Notes under the pieces: generated by a model | Seen by the model: the letters and a program-made list of their open reading frames with translations, nothing else | The model's database searches: none | What the model was told of the DNA's origin: nothing | Source of the DNA: Bacillus cabrialesii | GTDB taxonomy: Bacteria > Bacillota > Bacilli > Bacillales > Bacillaceae | Assembly (NCBI RefSeq): GCF_004124315.2 | Contig: NZ_CP096889.1 | Location: 308,001-372,000, forward strand | Length of the DNA stretch: 64,000 nt | Direction: 5' to 3' | Translations under genes and position numbers: made by a program | Part shown: piece after piece, positions 33,305-41,908 of the stretch | How the letters are laid out: each line of letters begins with the position of its first letter | Position numbering within the stretch: position 1 is the first letter of the stretch

Positions 33305-34396
33305 ATGACAACTGAAAATCAAAATCCTCTTGTTCTCGATAAAAACGAAGAAATTTCCCAGCAAAAAGCTGACGATATCCGTCTCCAGCTCCGTCAGGAA
33401 CCAGAGGTAAAGCGGCTTGTTCAGCAAATAGACGTTAAAAACCAAATGGAGCTGCTTGAGTACGGCAAGGAGCCGGCCGTTGAAATTTCCAAGTTCTCTG
33501 ACCGCATCTTAGGAATGATGAAAACAACAAGCGTGACAGATTCCGGCACAATGCTGACTCAGCTTGGGAAAATCATGGACCGCTTCGATAAAAATGATTT
33601 TGATGAGCCGAAGGGATTAATGGCGAAAATTTTCAAACGCGGCGGCAGCATGATTGAAAAAATCTTTAAAAAGTATCAGACACTTGGCGGAGAGATTGAA
33701 AAAATCAACGTTGAGATTTCGAAATACAAAGATGAGATGACGAAGACGAACTACACGCTCGATGAAATGTATGAAAACAATATCAAATACTATATGGAGC
33801 TAGAAAAATACGTCGTTGCCGGACAAATGAAGCTGGAAGAAATGCAGTCGGTCCTTCCTTCATATGAAGAAAAAGCGGCAAGCGGAAATCAGCTGGCGCA
33901 AATGCAGCTCGATACAATGCGCAACGGCATCCAGGCGCTTGAGGAACGGGTGTATGATCTGGATATGGCACGGATGGTGGCTCTTCAAACCGCACCTCAA
34001 ATCCGTCTCCTGCAGCGCGGAAATGCAAAGCTGATCGGGAAAATCAACTCCGCGTTCATCATCACCATTCCGATTTTCAAAAACGGCATTATTCAGGCTG
34101 TTACCGTGAAACGCCAAAAGCTTGTGGCTGACTCCATGAGCGAGCTTGACCGCCGGACAAACGAGATGCTGAGACGAAATGCTGAAAACATCTCGAGCCA
34201 AAGTGTAGAAATTGCCAGAATGGCCGGCAGACCGAGCATAGATATTGAAACGATCGAAGCGTCTTGGAACACGATTGTCAGCGGCATGCAGGAAACAAAA
34301 CAAATCGAGGAAGAAAACAAACGCCTCCGCGAAGACGGTGCAAGACGTATTGCCCAGCTGCAGGACAATATAAAAAAAGCAGCATTGCAGCAATAA
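33305..34396 (+). CDS. yceH: TelA-family toxic anion resistance protein
   Basis: A 363-residue protein of the TelA/KlaA family (toxic anion resistance, PF05816 type). It is strongly helical with coiled-coil character: KYQTLGGEIEKINVEISKYKDEMTKT around 120-145, and the C-terminal TKQIEEENKRLREDGARR. Near the middle is VALQTAPQIRLLQRGNAKLIGKI, a conserved family stretch. It is the last gene of the yceC-yceH operon and ends at a strong terminator. ATG 33305 follows AAGGAGAG. Confidence 0.93.
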   Translation: MTTENQNPLVLDKNEEISQQKADDIRLQLRQEPEVKRLVQQIDVKNQMELLEYGKEPAVEISKFSDRILGMMKTTSVTDSGTMLTQLGKIMDRFDKNDFDEPKGLMAKIFKRGGSMIEKIFKKYQTLGGEIEKINVEISKYKDEMTKTNYTLDEMYENNIKYYMELEKYVVAGQMKLEEMQSVLPSYEEKAASGNQLAQMQLDTMRNGIQALEERVYDLDMARMVALQTAPQIRLLQRGNAKLIGKINSAFIITIPIFKNGIIQAVTVKRQKLVADSMSELDRRTNEMLRRNAENISSQSVEIARMAGRPSIDIETIEASWNTIVSGMQETKQIEEENKRLREDGARRIAQLQDNIKKAALQQ

Positions 34397-34400
34397 AAAG

Positions 34401-34432
34401 AACCCCGCTTGTAAAACATAAGCGGGGTTTTT
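34401..34432 (+). terminator. Intrinsic terminator after yceH
   Basis: AACCCCGCTT/AAGCGGGGTT with a 9-base loop is followed by TTT. It ends the ter operon. Confidence 0.9.
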
Positions 34433-34451
34433 CATTTACATCATTTTGTTA

Positions 34452-34480
34452 ATGACAATGTGTAAAGACAGGTGTAAACT
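34452..34480 (+). promoter_or_regulatory. niaP promoter with NiaR-type operator
   Basis: ATGACA (34452-34457) and TAAACT (34475-34480) are spaced by 17 bp. The spacer contains GTGTAAAGACAGGTGTAAAC (34460-34479), where GTGTAAA occurs twice and AGACAGGTGT resembles operators of the niacin repressor NiaR (YrxA) as I recall. The repressor assignment is an inference. Confidence 0.5.
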
Positions 34481-34517
34481 TAAACGGTAATGATTTTGCA
34501 TATCAGAGGTGTTGGCA

Positions 34518-35720
34518 ATGGGAAAACAACAGCCTATTTCCCAGCGTAAACTGCTGGGCGTCGCCGGCTTGGGGTGGCTGTTTGATGCAATGGATGTCGG
34601 AATATTATCGTTTATTATCGCCGCGCTCCATGTGGAATGGAATCTGTCGCCCGAAGAAATGAAATGGATCGGAAGCGTCAATTCCATCGGCATGGCTGCA
34701 GGTGCGTTTTTGTTTGGCTTACTGGCTGATCGAATCGGCCGCAAAAAAGTGTTTATCATTACCCTTTTGTGTTTTTCAATCGGAAGCGGCATTTCAGCTT
34801 TTGTGACGAGCTTATCGGCATTTCTTATTCTTCGTTTCGTGATCGGAATGGGGCTTGGCGGCGAGCTTCCAGTCGCTTCAACACTTGTTTCGGAAGCGGT
34901 TGTGCCTGAAAAGCGGGGCAGAGTAATTGTCCTTCTGGAAAGCTTTTGGGCCGTGGGCTGGCTCGCGGCGGCACTGATTTCTTACTTTGTGATCCCGAGC
35001 TTCGGCTGGCAGGCTGCTTTGCTGTTAACCGCGCTGACTGCGTTTTATGCGCTGTACTTGCGCACGAGTCTGCCTGATTCGCCGAAATATGAGTCGCTTT
35101 CTGCCAAAAAGAAATCGGTGTGGGAGAATGTAAAAAGCGTCTGGGCAAGACAGTATATAAGGCCGACTGTGATGCTGTCGATCGTTTGGTTCTGTGTGGT
35201 GTTTTCTTATTACGGCATGTTCCTATGGCTGCCGAGTGTCATGCTGCTGAAAGGCTTCAGCATGATTCAAAGCTTTGAATATGTCCTGCTGATGACGCTT
35301 GCTCAGCTTCCGGGCTATTTTTCCGCCGCGTGGCTGATCGAAAAAGCGGGCCGGAAGTGGATACTCATCATTTACCTGATCGGTACAGCAGGAAGCGCCT
35401 TTTTCTTCGGAACGGCGGATTCCTTAGGCCTTCTGCTTACGGCTGGAATGCTGTTATCGTTTTTCAATCTTGGTGCGTGGGGCGTGCTGTATGCCTATAC
35501 ACCGGAGCAATACCCGACAGCGATTCGCGCAACAGGTTCAGGAACGACAGCGGCGTTTGGAAGAATCGGCGGCATCTTCGGGCCTTTGCTCGTCGGAACG
35601 CTCGCAGCCCGTCATATTTCGTTTTCGGTCATCTTTTCAATCTTTTGCATTGCGATCTTACTCGCGGTTGTTTGTATTTTGATTATGGGGAAAGAAACGA
35701 AGCAAACTGAGCTTGAATAG
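34518..35720 (+). CDS. niaP: MFS niacin transporter NiaP
   Basis: A 400-residue major facilitator with about 12 helices (also yceI). The sugar-porter-like motifs LADRIGRKKVF (loop 2-3) and YTPEQYPTAIRATGSG (late loop) are clear. B. subtilis NiaP imports nicotinate/nicotinamide. ATG 34518 is eight bases after GAGG; the GTG at 34509 overlaps that sequence. It is convergent with yceJ at a shared terminator. Confidence 0.92.
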   Translation: MGKQQPISQRKLLGVAGLGWLFDAMDVGILSFIIAALHVEWNLSPEEMKWIGSVNSIGMAAGAFLFGLLADRIGRKKVFIITLLCFSIGSGISAFVTSLSAFLILRFVIGMGLGGELPVASTLVSEAVVPEKRGRVIVLLESFWAVGWLAAALISYFVIPSFGWQAALLLTALTAFYALYLRTSLPDSPKYESLSAKKKSVWENVKSVWARQYIRPTVMLSIVWFCVVFSYYGMFLWLPSVMLLKGFSMIQSFEYVLLMTLAQLPGYFSAAWLIEKAGRKWILIIYLIGTAGSAFFFGTADSLGLLLTAGMLLSFFNLGAWGVLYAYTPEQYPTAIRATGSGTTAAFGRIGGIFGPLLVGTLAARHISFSVIFSIFCIAILLAVVCILIMGKETKQTELE

Positions 35721-35721
35721 G

Positions 35722-35751
35722 AAAAGCACCTCGCGTTGAGGTGCTTTTTTT
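35722..35751. terminator. Bidirectional terminator between niaP and yceJ
   Basis: AAAGCACCTC/GAGGTGCTTT with loop GCGTT and T7; the left side is A-rich enough to serve the minus strand as well. Confidence 0.85.
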
Positions 35752-36922
35752 ACATTTGCGCCCGGGCTGCGGATTGGCGTTTTCCGGTTTTACTGATTGT
35801 CTGGTAGAGCGCCATAGACAGCATGAACAGAATGGCAGTAAATCCCGTGACGGCTCCGAAATGATGCGCGCTTTGATATAAAAAACCCGCAACACAAGTG
35901 CCGACAGTGGTTCCCGCGTACATAGCGGCATTGGAAAGGGAAGCGATGGTTCCCCGCGCATTCGGTGAAATGGATTGAAAGACACCCATCATTAACGGAA
36001 AGATGATGCCAGCTGTAAAGAATGTGAGAAAAAAGCTTGTTTCTACTAAAAATAAGTTAGGAAAGAAAGGAAGAGCGAAATAGAGAGCGCCCATCAGCGG
36101 CATGCCGCTGATCAATGTCTTAAACATGCCCAGCTTTGCTGAAATCCTGCTGCCGATAAGGCTTCCGAGAATATTACCCAGTCCGAGTACAAGCATAGCG
36201 GCGCCGATTTGCGAAACGGTTAAATGATAATCCGCGGAAAGCCAAGTGCCGAGAAAGCTGAACGACGCGAAATTTCCGGTTTGAAAGAGGAAATAGGCAA
36301 GCAAAATGACCGATGTTTTCGGCAGTGAAAACAGCTCCCGATATGGACTGAATATTGACGGGCGCGCCATTTGTTCAGCAGGGTGAATATCAGGCATAAC
36401 GGCAGCCAGGATCAACACAAGAATAAGCGAGCACGCTGACAAAACGAAAAAGGGCGTATGCCATGTAAAGGAAGCGAAAAACCCTCCGATGGGCAGTCCG
36501 AGCATTTGTGAAGCGGCTAATCCTGCTGTCGCAATTCCCATGCTTTTCATGATCTGAGAAGGCTGGACGATGACAGGGATGGATGCCCAAATTTGAGGCG
36601 TCACAAACGCAGCGCTAACGCCTGCGGCAAAACGGAACAGGCACATGGCGGCAAAAGAGGGAGCGATGCCGCATAAAAACGTGGACACGATAAAGCCTGC
36701 AAATCCCCACAGCATGACTGTTTTCCTGTTAAGCCTGTCTGAGATCGGACCCGCGATCAAAGCGAAAAGGGCATAACCGAGTGCATAAGCACTGACCATC
36801 CAGCCTGACATATCGGTAGAGACATGAAACTGATCCTGTAAAAGCGGGAGAAGCGGAGAAAGCAAAAAGGTATCCGTGCCAATGACAAACATCACACTGA
36901 AGAAAAGCCAAATACGATTCAC
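35750..36922 (-). CDS. yceJ: MFS efflux transporter
   Basis: A 390-residue 12-helix major facilitator of the DHA1 (drug:H+ antiporter) type. It shows GPISDRLNRKTVMLWG (loop 2-3 motif) and a repeated half-structure. The substrate is unknown. The start is GTG 36922, nine bases after GGAG. It lies 68 bp downstream of the ArsR-type gene yceK on the same strand, and a 7-bp inverted repeat just before it resembles the one at the yceK promoter, suggesting joint regulation. Confidence 0.88.
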   Translation of the reverse strand: MNRIWLFFSVMFVIGTDTFLLSPLLPLLQDQFHVSTDMSGWMVSAYALGYALFALIAGPISDRLNRKTVMLWGFAGFIVSTFLCGIAPSFAAMCLFRFAAGVSAAFVTPQIWASIPVIVQPSQIMKSMGIATAGLAASQMLGLPIGGFFASFTWHTPFFVLSACSLILVLILAAVMPDIHPAEQMARPSIFSPYRELFSLPKTSVILLAYFLFQTGNFASFSFLGTWLSADYHLTVSQIGAAMLVLGLGNILGSLIGSRISAKLGMFKTLISGMPLMGALYFALPFFPNLFLVETSFFLTFFTAGIIFPLMMGVFQSISPNARGTIASLSNAAMYAGTTVGTCVAGFLYQSAHHFGAVTGFTAILFMLSMALYQTISKTGKRQSAARAQM

Positions 36923-36936
36923 ATTTTATCACTCCT

Positions 36937-36960
36937 ATAGTTTTATAACTTTGAAACTAT
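36937..36960 (-). promoter_or_regulatory. Inverted repeat upstream of yceJ (YceK operator candidate)
   Basis: ATAGTTT (36937-36943) and AAACTAT (36954-36960) form a perfect inverted repeat with a 10-bp centre, 15 bp before the yceJ start. The half-site ATAGT/ACTAT is shared with the repeat over the yceK start. Confidence 0.55.
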
Positions 36961-36990
36961 GAAACAGATATGTATAGAGAAAACCCTTTG

Positions 36991-37278
36991 TCAGAGGGTT
37001 TCCAAAAAGCCAGGCAGGTATGTTTGAAATGTGTCTTCACGCAGACTGACATATTTTGTCCGCGAATCTTTTCGAGTTGCCGTCAATCCCGCTTCACGCA
37101 GCGTTTTAAAATGATAAGATGCTGTGGTTTTGACAATATTGCATTTTTCACCTACTTCACCGCAGCTGAGTTCTTTTCCGCTGTAATAAAGCGTACGAAT
37201 AATGGCAAGCCTCGATTCGTCAGACAGTGCTTTAAAAATTTGGGCTCTGATTTGATCATCTGATTGTTTCATAGTCAT
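36991..37278 (-). CDS. yceK: ArsR-family transcriptional regulator
   Basis: A 95-residue winged-helix ArsR/SmtB-type regulator (AQIFKALSDESRLAIIRTL, then recognition helix VKTTASYHFKTLREAGL). No Cys pair of the metal-sensing ELCVC type is present: the equivalent segment is ELSCGEVGEKCN, with two Cys that are spaced differently. It lies upstream of efflux gene yceJ. There is no ribosome binding site before either start candidate (ATG 37278 or 37272), and a promoter places transcription at the first ATG, so the mRNA may be leaderless. Confidence 0.85.
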   Translation of the reverse strand: MTMKQSDDQIRAQIFKALSDESRLAIIRTLYYSGKELSCGEVGEKCNIVKTTASYHFKTLREAGLTATRKDSRTKYVSLREDTFQTYLPGFLETL

Positions 37279-37311
37279 GGAACTATAATATATAATGGAA
37301 GATGAAAAAGC
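37265..37311 (-). promoter_or_regulatory. yceK promoter and operator, overlapping the start codon
   Basis: On the minus strand TTGCTT, 17 bp, TATTAT and then AGTTCC lead directly to ATG (A at 37278), the expected +1. The inverted repeat ATAGT-N6-ACTAT covers the last bases of the -10, the start point and the start codon, fitting autorepression. Confidence 0.6.
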
Positions 37312-37581
37312 AACTTGTTTTTTCCAGTAAAGGAGCATGAAGTCGAATAGGAAGAAGGGATAAAATTCCATTTGAAACGCTTTCACCGTAGCTGGGCTAA
37401 ATATCACCTGTAAAATACAATCATAAAGGAGGATTACAGAGCATTTAGAAGCATAAATAAGGTCAAGTGGTCACATGGATGTTTATAAAGAAATGGTACA
37501 GAATAAAAGAGAATATGCTGTTTGTGTGGGATGTTACATAAATGTTACGGTAATAAAGATTGCTTAATATGGAGGGAAAAT
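37279..37581. other. Intergenic region upstream of opuAA
   Basis: The 303 bp contain the yceK promoter at the left end. An isolated perfect Shine-Dalgarno AAAGGAGG (37425-37432) has no start codon behind it. -10-like TTTATAAAG stands near 37490. The osmotically induced opuA promoter must lie here, but I cannot place it with confidence. No ORF is credible. Confidence 0.5.
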
Positions 37582-38838
37582 ATGAGTGTAGATGAGAAAC
37601 CAATTAAGATAAAAGTTGAGAAAGTGTCTAAAATTTTTGGGAAACAAACAAAGAAAGCAGTTCAAATGCTTGCCAACGGCAAGACAAAAAAAGAGATCCT
37701 GAAAGCGACTGGATCAACCGTTGGGGTAAATCAAGCAGATTTTGATGTATATGATGGTGAGATATTTGTCATCATGGGTCTATCAGGGAGCGGTAAATCA
37801 ACTTTAGTACGGATGTTAAACCGGCTTATTGAACCGACTGCCGGAAATATTTACATTGATGGTGACATGATAACAAATATGTCTAAAGACCAGCTCCGGG
37901 AAGTCCGCCGGAAAAAAATCAGCATGGTCTTCCAAAAGTTCGCTCTGTTCCCGCACAGAACGATACTTGAAAATACAGAATACGGACTTGAGCTTCAAGG
38001 TGTAGACAAACAAGAGCGTCAGCAAAAAGCGCTTGAGTCCCTAAAGCTTGTCGGACTTGAAGGATTTGAACACCAATATCCTGACCAGCTTTCCGGCGGG
38101 ATGCAGCAGCGTGTCGGCCTTGCCCGCGCGTTGACAAATGATCCGGACATTCTTCTGATGGATGAAGCGTTCAGTGCGCTCGATCCACTGATTCGTAAAG
38201 ACATGCAAGATGAACTTCTTGATCTTCACGATAATGTCGGAAAAACGATTATCTTTATTACGCATGACTTGGACGAAGCATTGCGGATCGGCGACAGAAT
38301 TGTTCTGATGAAGGACGGCAACATCGTTCAAATCGGCACGCCTGAAGAAATCCTGATGAATCCATCTAACGAATACGTTGAGAAATTCGTCGAGGATGTT
38401 GATTTATCTAAAGTCCTCACAGCAGGCCACATTATGAAGCGCGCAGAAACAGTGCGGATTGATAAAGGGCCTCGCGTAGCATTGACACTGATGAAAAACC
38501 TTGGAATTTCATCGATTTACGCAGTGGATAAACAAAAGAAATTGTTAGGTGTTATCTATGCGTCTGATGCGAAAAAAGCGGCTGAATCTGATTTGTCACT
38601 TCAAGATATCTTGAATACAGAGTTTACGACTGTACCAGAGGATACGTATTTGACAGAGATTTTTGACGTTGTTTCTGACGCGAATATTCCAATTGCGGTT
38701 GTAGATGAGAAGCAAAGAATGAAAGGGATTGTCGTAAAAGGCGCACTGATTGGCGCGCTTGCCGGCAATAACGAGTATATCAATGCTGAAGGCACTGACG
38801 AACAAACACAAGATCCTTCTGCACAGGAGGTGAAGTAA
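37582..38838 (+). CDS. opuAA: Glycine betaine ABC transporter ATPase OpuAA
   Basis: A 418-residue ATPase of the ProV type. An N-terminal extension (1-50) is followed by Walker A MGLSGSGKST (65-74), signature LSGGMQQR (about 170) and Walker B ILLMDEAFSALD (about 190). The C-terminal third holds two CBS domains (IMKRAETVRID... and LQDILNTEFTTV...), which sense ionic strength or nucleotides in this family. It drives import of glycine betaine for osmoprotection. ATG 37582 follows GGAGGG. opuAB begins one base after its stop. Confidence 0.96.
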   Translation: MSVDEKPIKIKVEKVSKIFGKQTKKAVQMLANGKTKKEILKATGSTVGVNQADFDVYDGEIFVIMGLSGSGKSTLVRMLNRLIEPTAGNIYIDGDMITNMSKDQLREVRRKKISMVFQKFALFPHRTILENTEYGLELQGVDKQERQQKALESLKLVGLEGFEHQYPDQLSGGMQQRVGLARALTNDPDILLMDEAFSALDPLIRKDMQDELLDLHDNVGKTIIFITHDLDEALRIGDRIVLMKDGNIVQIGTPEEILMNPSNEYVEKFVEDVDLSKVLTAGHIMKRAETVRIDKGPRVALTLMKNLGISSIYAVDKQKKLLGVIYASDAKKAAESDLSLQDILNTEFTTVPEDTYLTEIFDVVSDANIPIAVVDEKQRMKGIVVKGALIGALAGNNEYINAEGTDEQTQDPSAQEVK

Positions 38839-38839
38839 G

Positions 38840-39688
38840 ATGGATAGACTGCCTAGAATACCTTTAGCAGATATCATTGACCGTTTTGTTGACTGGATTA
38901 CGATGACGTTTGGCGGATTCTTCGACGGAATCGCAAACGGACTTGCCGCTTTTGTAAATGGAATTGTCAGCGGACTTGGATTTATCCCATCTATTTTATT
39001 AACGATTATTTTCGCCGCACTTGCGTGGTGGATCAGCACAAGGGGAATTGCGTTATTTACGCTGATTGGTTTCCTCGTGATCGATTATTTAGGCTATTGG
39101 GACCCAATGCTGCAAACATTGGCGCTTGTTCTGACATCTGTCATTATTTCGATTGTGGTCGGGGTTCCGATCGGAATTTGGGCGTCCCAGAAAGAAATGG
39201 TTCGCCGTATTGTAACGCCTATTCTTGATTTAATGCAGACAATGCCTGCTTTCGTATATCTATTGCCGGCGATTTTCTTCTTCAACATCGGTGTTGTGCC
39301 GGGTGTTGTTGCATCGGTTATCTTCGCGATGCCGCCGACAATCCGCATGACTGTTCTCGGTATTAAACAAGTGCCGGCCGATCTGATTGAAGCGACTGAG
39401 GCGTTCGGTTCTACGACAGCTCAGCGTTTGTTTAAAGTTCAGCTTCCGCTTGCGACAAAAACCATTCTGGCCGGAATCAACCAAAGCATCATGCTTGCGT
39501 TATCAATGGTTGTTATCGCCGCAATGGTCGGTGCGCCAGGACTTGGTTCTGAAGTATACAGCGCCGTTACACAGCTGAAAACGGGTATCGGCGTAGAGGC
39601 GGGTATCGCCATCGTTATCGTTGCCATTACGCTGGACCGTATCACTCAAAACATTAAAGTGAAGAAGAAAAGCAGGGGGAATGCCTGA
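38840..39688 (+). CDS. opuAB: Glycine betaine ABC transporter permease OpuAB
   Basis: A 282-residue ProW-type permease with about seven to eight hydrophobic segments. The EAA cytoplasmic loop (DLIEATEAFGSTTAQRLFKVQ) near residue 185 contacts OpuAA. It starts one base after the opuAA stop, preceded by CAGGAGGTGAAGTAAG, and its TGA stop overlaps the opuAC start ATG, so the three cistrons are translationally linked. Confidence 0.96.
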   Translation: MDRLPRIPLADIIDRFVDWITMTFGGFFDGIANGLAAFVNGIVSGLGFIPSILLTIIFAALAWWISTRGIALFTLIGFLVIDYLGYWDPMLQTLALVLTSVIISIVVGVPIGIWASQKEMVRRIVTPILDLMQTMPAFVYLLPAIFFFNIGVVPGVVASVIFAMPPTIRMTVLGIKQVPADLIEATEAFGSTTAQRLFKVQLPLATKTILAGINQSIMLALSMVVIAAMVGAPGLGSEVYSAVTQLKTGIGVEAGIAIVIVAITLDRITQNIKVKKKSRGNA

Positions 39689-40569
39689 TGCTTAAAAAAA
39701 TCATCGGTATCGGCGTTTCCGCCATGCTTGCGCTCTCACTTGCGGCTTGCGGTTCAGAAAGCGATGAAAATGCAACCGCGGCTGAACAGGTGAATAAGAC
39801 CATCATCGGGATTGACCCCGGTTCAGGGATTATGGCCCTGACCGACAAAGCGATGAAGGATTATGACCTGAATGACTGGACATTGATTTCGGCGTCAAGC
39901 GCCGCGATGACCGCAACACTTAAAAAGTCATATGACCGTAAGAAACCGATTATCATTACAGGATGGACACCGCACTGGATGTTCTCCAGATATAAGCTGA
40001 AATATCTCGATGATCCGAAGCAATCCTACGGCAGCGCAGAGGAAATCCATACGATCACACGCAAAGGCTTCAGCAAAGAGCAGCCGAATGCCGCAAAGCT
40101 TCTCAGTCAGTTTAAATGGACGCAAGACGACATGGGCGAAGTCATGATCAAAGTGGAAGAAGGCGAGAAACCTTCCAAAGTCGCTGCTGAGTATGTGAAA
40201 AAGCATAAAGATCAGATTGCGGAGTGGACAAAAGGCGTTCAAAAGGTGAAGGGTGACAAAATCAACCTTGCCTATGTAGCGTGGGACAGTGAGATTGCAA
40301 GTACAAACGTGGTTGGCAAAGTCTTTGAAGACTTAGGCTATGACGTGACATTAACTCAGGTAGAGGCCGGTCCGATGTGGACCGCGATTGCGACGGGAAG
40401 CGCGGATGCATCCCTTTCCGCATGGCTGCCGAATACCCATAAAGCATACGCCGCTAAATACAAAGGCAAATATGACGATGTTGGCACCAGTGTAACTGGC
40501 GTGAAGATGGGTCTTGTTGTGCCGGAATATATGAAAAACGTGAACTCAATTGAAGATTTGAAAAAGTAA
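39688..40569 (+). CDS. opuAC: Glycine betaine-binding lipoprotein OpuAC
   Basis: A 293-residue substrate-binding lipoprotein with lipobox LAAC (Cys21). The ligand is held in this family by a cage of three tryptophans, consistent with Trp in ITGWTPHWMF, AYVAWDSEIA and GPMWTAIATG. It delivers glycine betaine (and proline betaine) to OpuAB. The ATG shares its A with the opuAB TGA stop. It is followed by a strong bidirectional terminator. Confidence 0.96.
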   Translation: MLKKIIGIGVSAMLALSLAACGSESDENATAAEQVNKTIIGIDPGSGIMALTDKAMKDYDLNDWTLISASSAAMTATLKKSYDRKKPIIITGWTPHWMFSRYKLKYLDDPKQSYGSAEEIHTITRKGFSKEQPNAAKLLSQFKWTQDDMGEVMIKVEEGEKPSKVAAEYVKKHKDQIAEWTKGVQKVKGDKINLAYVAWDSEIASTNVVGKVFEDLGYDVTLTQVEAGPMWTAIATGSADASLSAWLPNTHKAYAAKYKGKYDDVGTSVTGVKMGLVVPEYMKNVNSIEDLKK

Positions 40570-40573
40570 TGAA

Positions 40574-40604
40574 GAAAGCAGCCTGTATCCAGGCTGCTTT
40601 TTTT
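40574..40604. terminator. Bidirectional terminator between opuAC and amhX
   Basis: AAAGCAGCCTG/CAGGCTGCTTT with loop TATC and T7. Confidence 0.9.
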
Positions 40605-40608
40605 GCGT

Positions 40609-41760
40609 TTAAGAAGCGTTAGCGGCAGCGGGTGATTCCGCCTTCTGAAACGTTTTGAGCACGGCGTTCGCTAAAATATGAACTCCGGTGAACATCGCGT
40701 TCCTGTCAAAGGTCATGTGCGGATGGTGGAGTCCCGGCTGGAGTCCGCAGCCGAGTCCGAGCATGGTTGTTTTGAGATTCGGCACTTTCACGGCGTAAAA
40801 ATGGAAATCCTCGCCGCCGGTGGTGACAAGCGGTTCATCAAGCTGCTCAGCACCGATGATGTCCGTAATGGCTTCTGCCATGATCGCTTCAGCTTCTTTG
40901 TTTTGTGTTGCCGCTGGAAGGCTGTGTTCCTTTTGCAGCTCGATCTTTGCGCCGAATGCGGCGGCGGCGGCCTCACAGGCTCTTTCGGTTTCGGCGATTA
41001 ACGTCTCCATGGCTTCATTCGTCTGCGCGCGCAAATCAAGGCTGAACGACGCTTTTCCGGGAATGATGTTAGAGCTTTCACCGCCGGCTTGCAGTTTGGT
41101 CATTTTGACGGTATGCGGAATTTGCGGGTCAATATGAATGAGTCCGAGCTTATGTAAAAGAAATGCCGCAATTTCGATGCTGTTTTTCCCGAGGTGCGGG
41201 CGGGCGCCATGGGCCTCTTCTCCGATTATCGTTCCCTCAATATGCTGGCTTGATCCGTGCAGGATTGAAGGGGCGCAGCGCCCGTTCTGTGTTTCCTGAA
41301 TCGGACGGACGTGAACGCCGTACAAATAGTCGACATCATCAAGCACGCCTTCTTCTATCATTTTTAAGGCGCCGCCGCCTTTTTCCTCAGCCGGCTGAAA
41401 GATAAAACGGATTGTGCCTTTTGGAAGCTCGGGCTGCTTTTTCAACAGCATTAACGTGCCCAGCGCCATTGTCATATGTGAATCGTGTCCGCAGGAATGG
41501 TTGGCGCGGAATGTCCCGTTAACTTCCTGCCATAGCGCGTCAATATCAGCGCGCACCGCTACAACGGGCGAGCCTGATCCGATTTCGCCGACAACCCCGG
41601 TGCAGTCTGCAAACGTGCGTGTCCGGCACCCTAAATCCTCAAGCTTTTGTTTAAGAAATGCAGTTGTCTCATATTCCTTCCAGCTGACTTCGGGGTTCGC
41701 GTGCAGGTGTTCGAAGATATCCATAATGGTTTGTTTCATGTCTTCTGAAAGCTTTCGCAT
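40609..41760 (-). CDS. amhX: M20-family amidohydrolase AmhX
   Basis: A 383-residue metallo-amidohydrolase of the M20D (aminoacylase/IAA-amino acid hydrolase) group. Metal-site motifs are HSCGHDSHMTMALG, the catalytic Glu pair in FQPAEEKGGG, and TTGGEDFHFY. It hydrolyses N-acyl or amide bonds of amino acids; the exact substrate is uncertain. It is divergent from the transporter gene ycgA, which suggests that YcgA may supply its substrate. ATG 41760 follows AAGGAGG. Confidence 0.92.
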   Translation of the reverse strand: MRKLSEDMKQTIMDIFEHLHANPEVSWKEYETTAFLKQKLEDLGCRTRTFADCTGVVGEIGSGSPVVAVRADIDALWQEVNGTFRANHSCGHDSHMTMALGTLMLLKKQPELPKGTIRFIFQPAEEKGGGALKMIEEGVLDDVDYLYGVHVRPIQETQNGRCAPSILHGSSQHIEGTIIGEEAHGARPHLGKNSIEIAAFLLHKLGLIHIDPQIPHTVKMTKLQAGGESSNIIPGKASFSLDLRAQTNEAMETLIAETERACEAAAAAFGAKIELQKEHSLPAATQNKEAEAIMAEAITDIIGAEQLDEPLVTTGGEDFHFYAVKVPNLKTTMLGLGCGLQPGLHHPHMTFDRNAMFTGVHILANAVLKTFQKAESPAAANAS

Positions 41761-41908
41761 GGTAAGAAATACCTCCTTCTATCAGAATGAATTTTACCTT
41801 CTTTACTTTATTTCTATTGAAACAGGAAGATAGGCTGTATATAATATAGCACATATTGCTACTTTTCAGAATAATTAATATTTTCAAACAGAGGGGATGG
41901 ATCGAAAC

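Noticed and set aside
28950..34396. The ter operon as a wholly new system
   Set aside because: Its gene families (TerD, TerC, TelA) and stress control are already described for B. subtilis; only details such as the YceC metal site and the internal terminator appear open.
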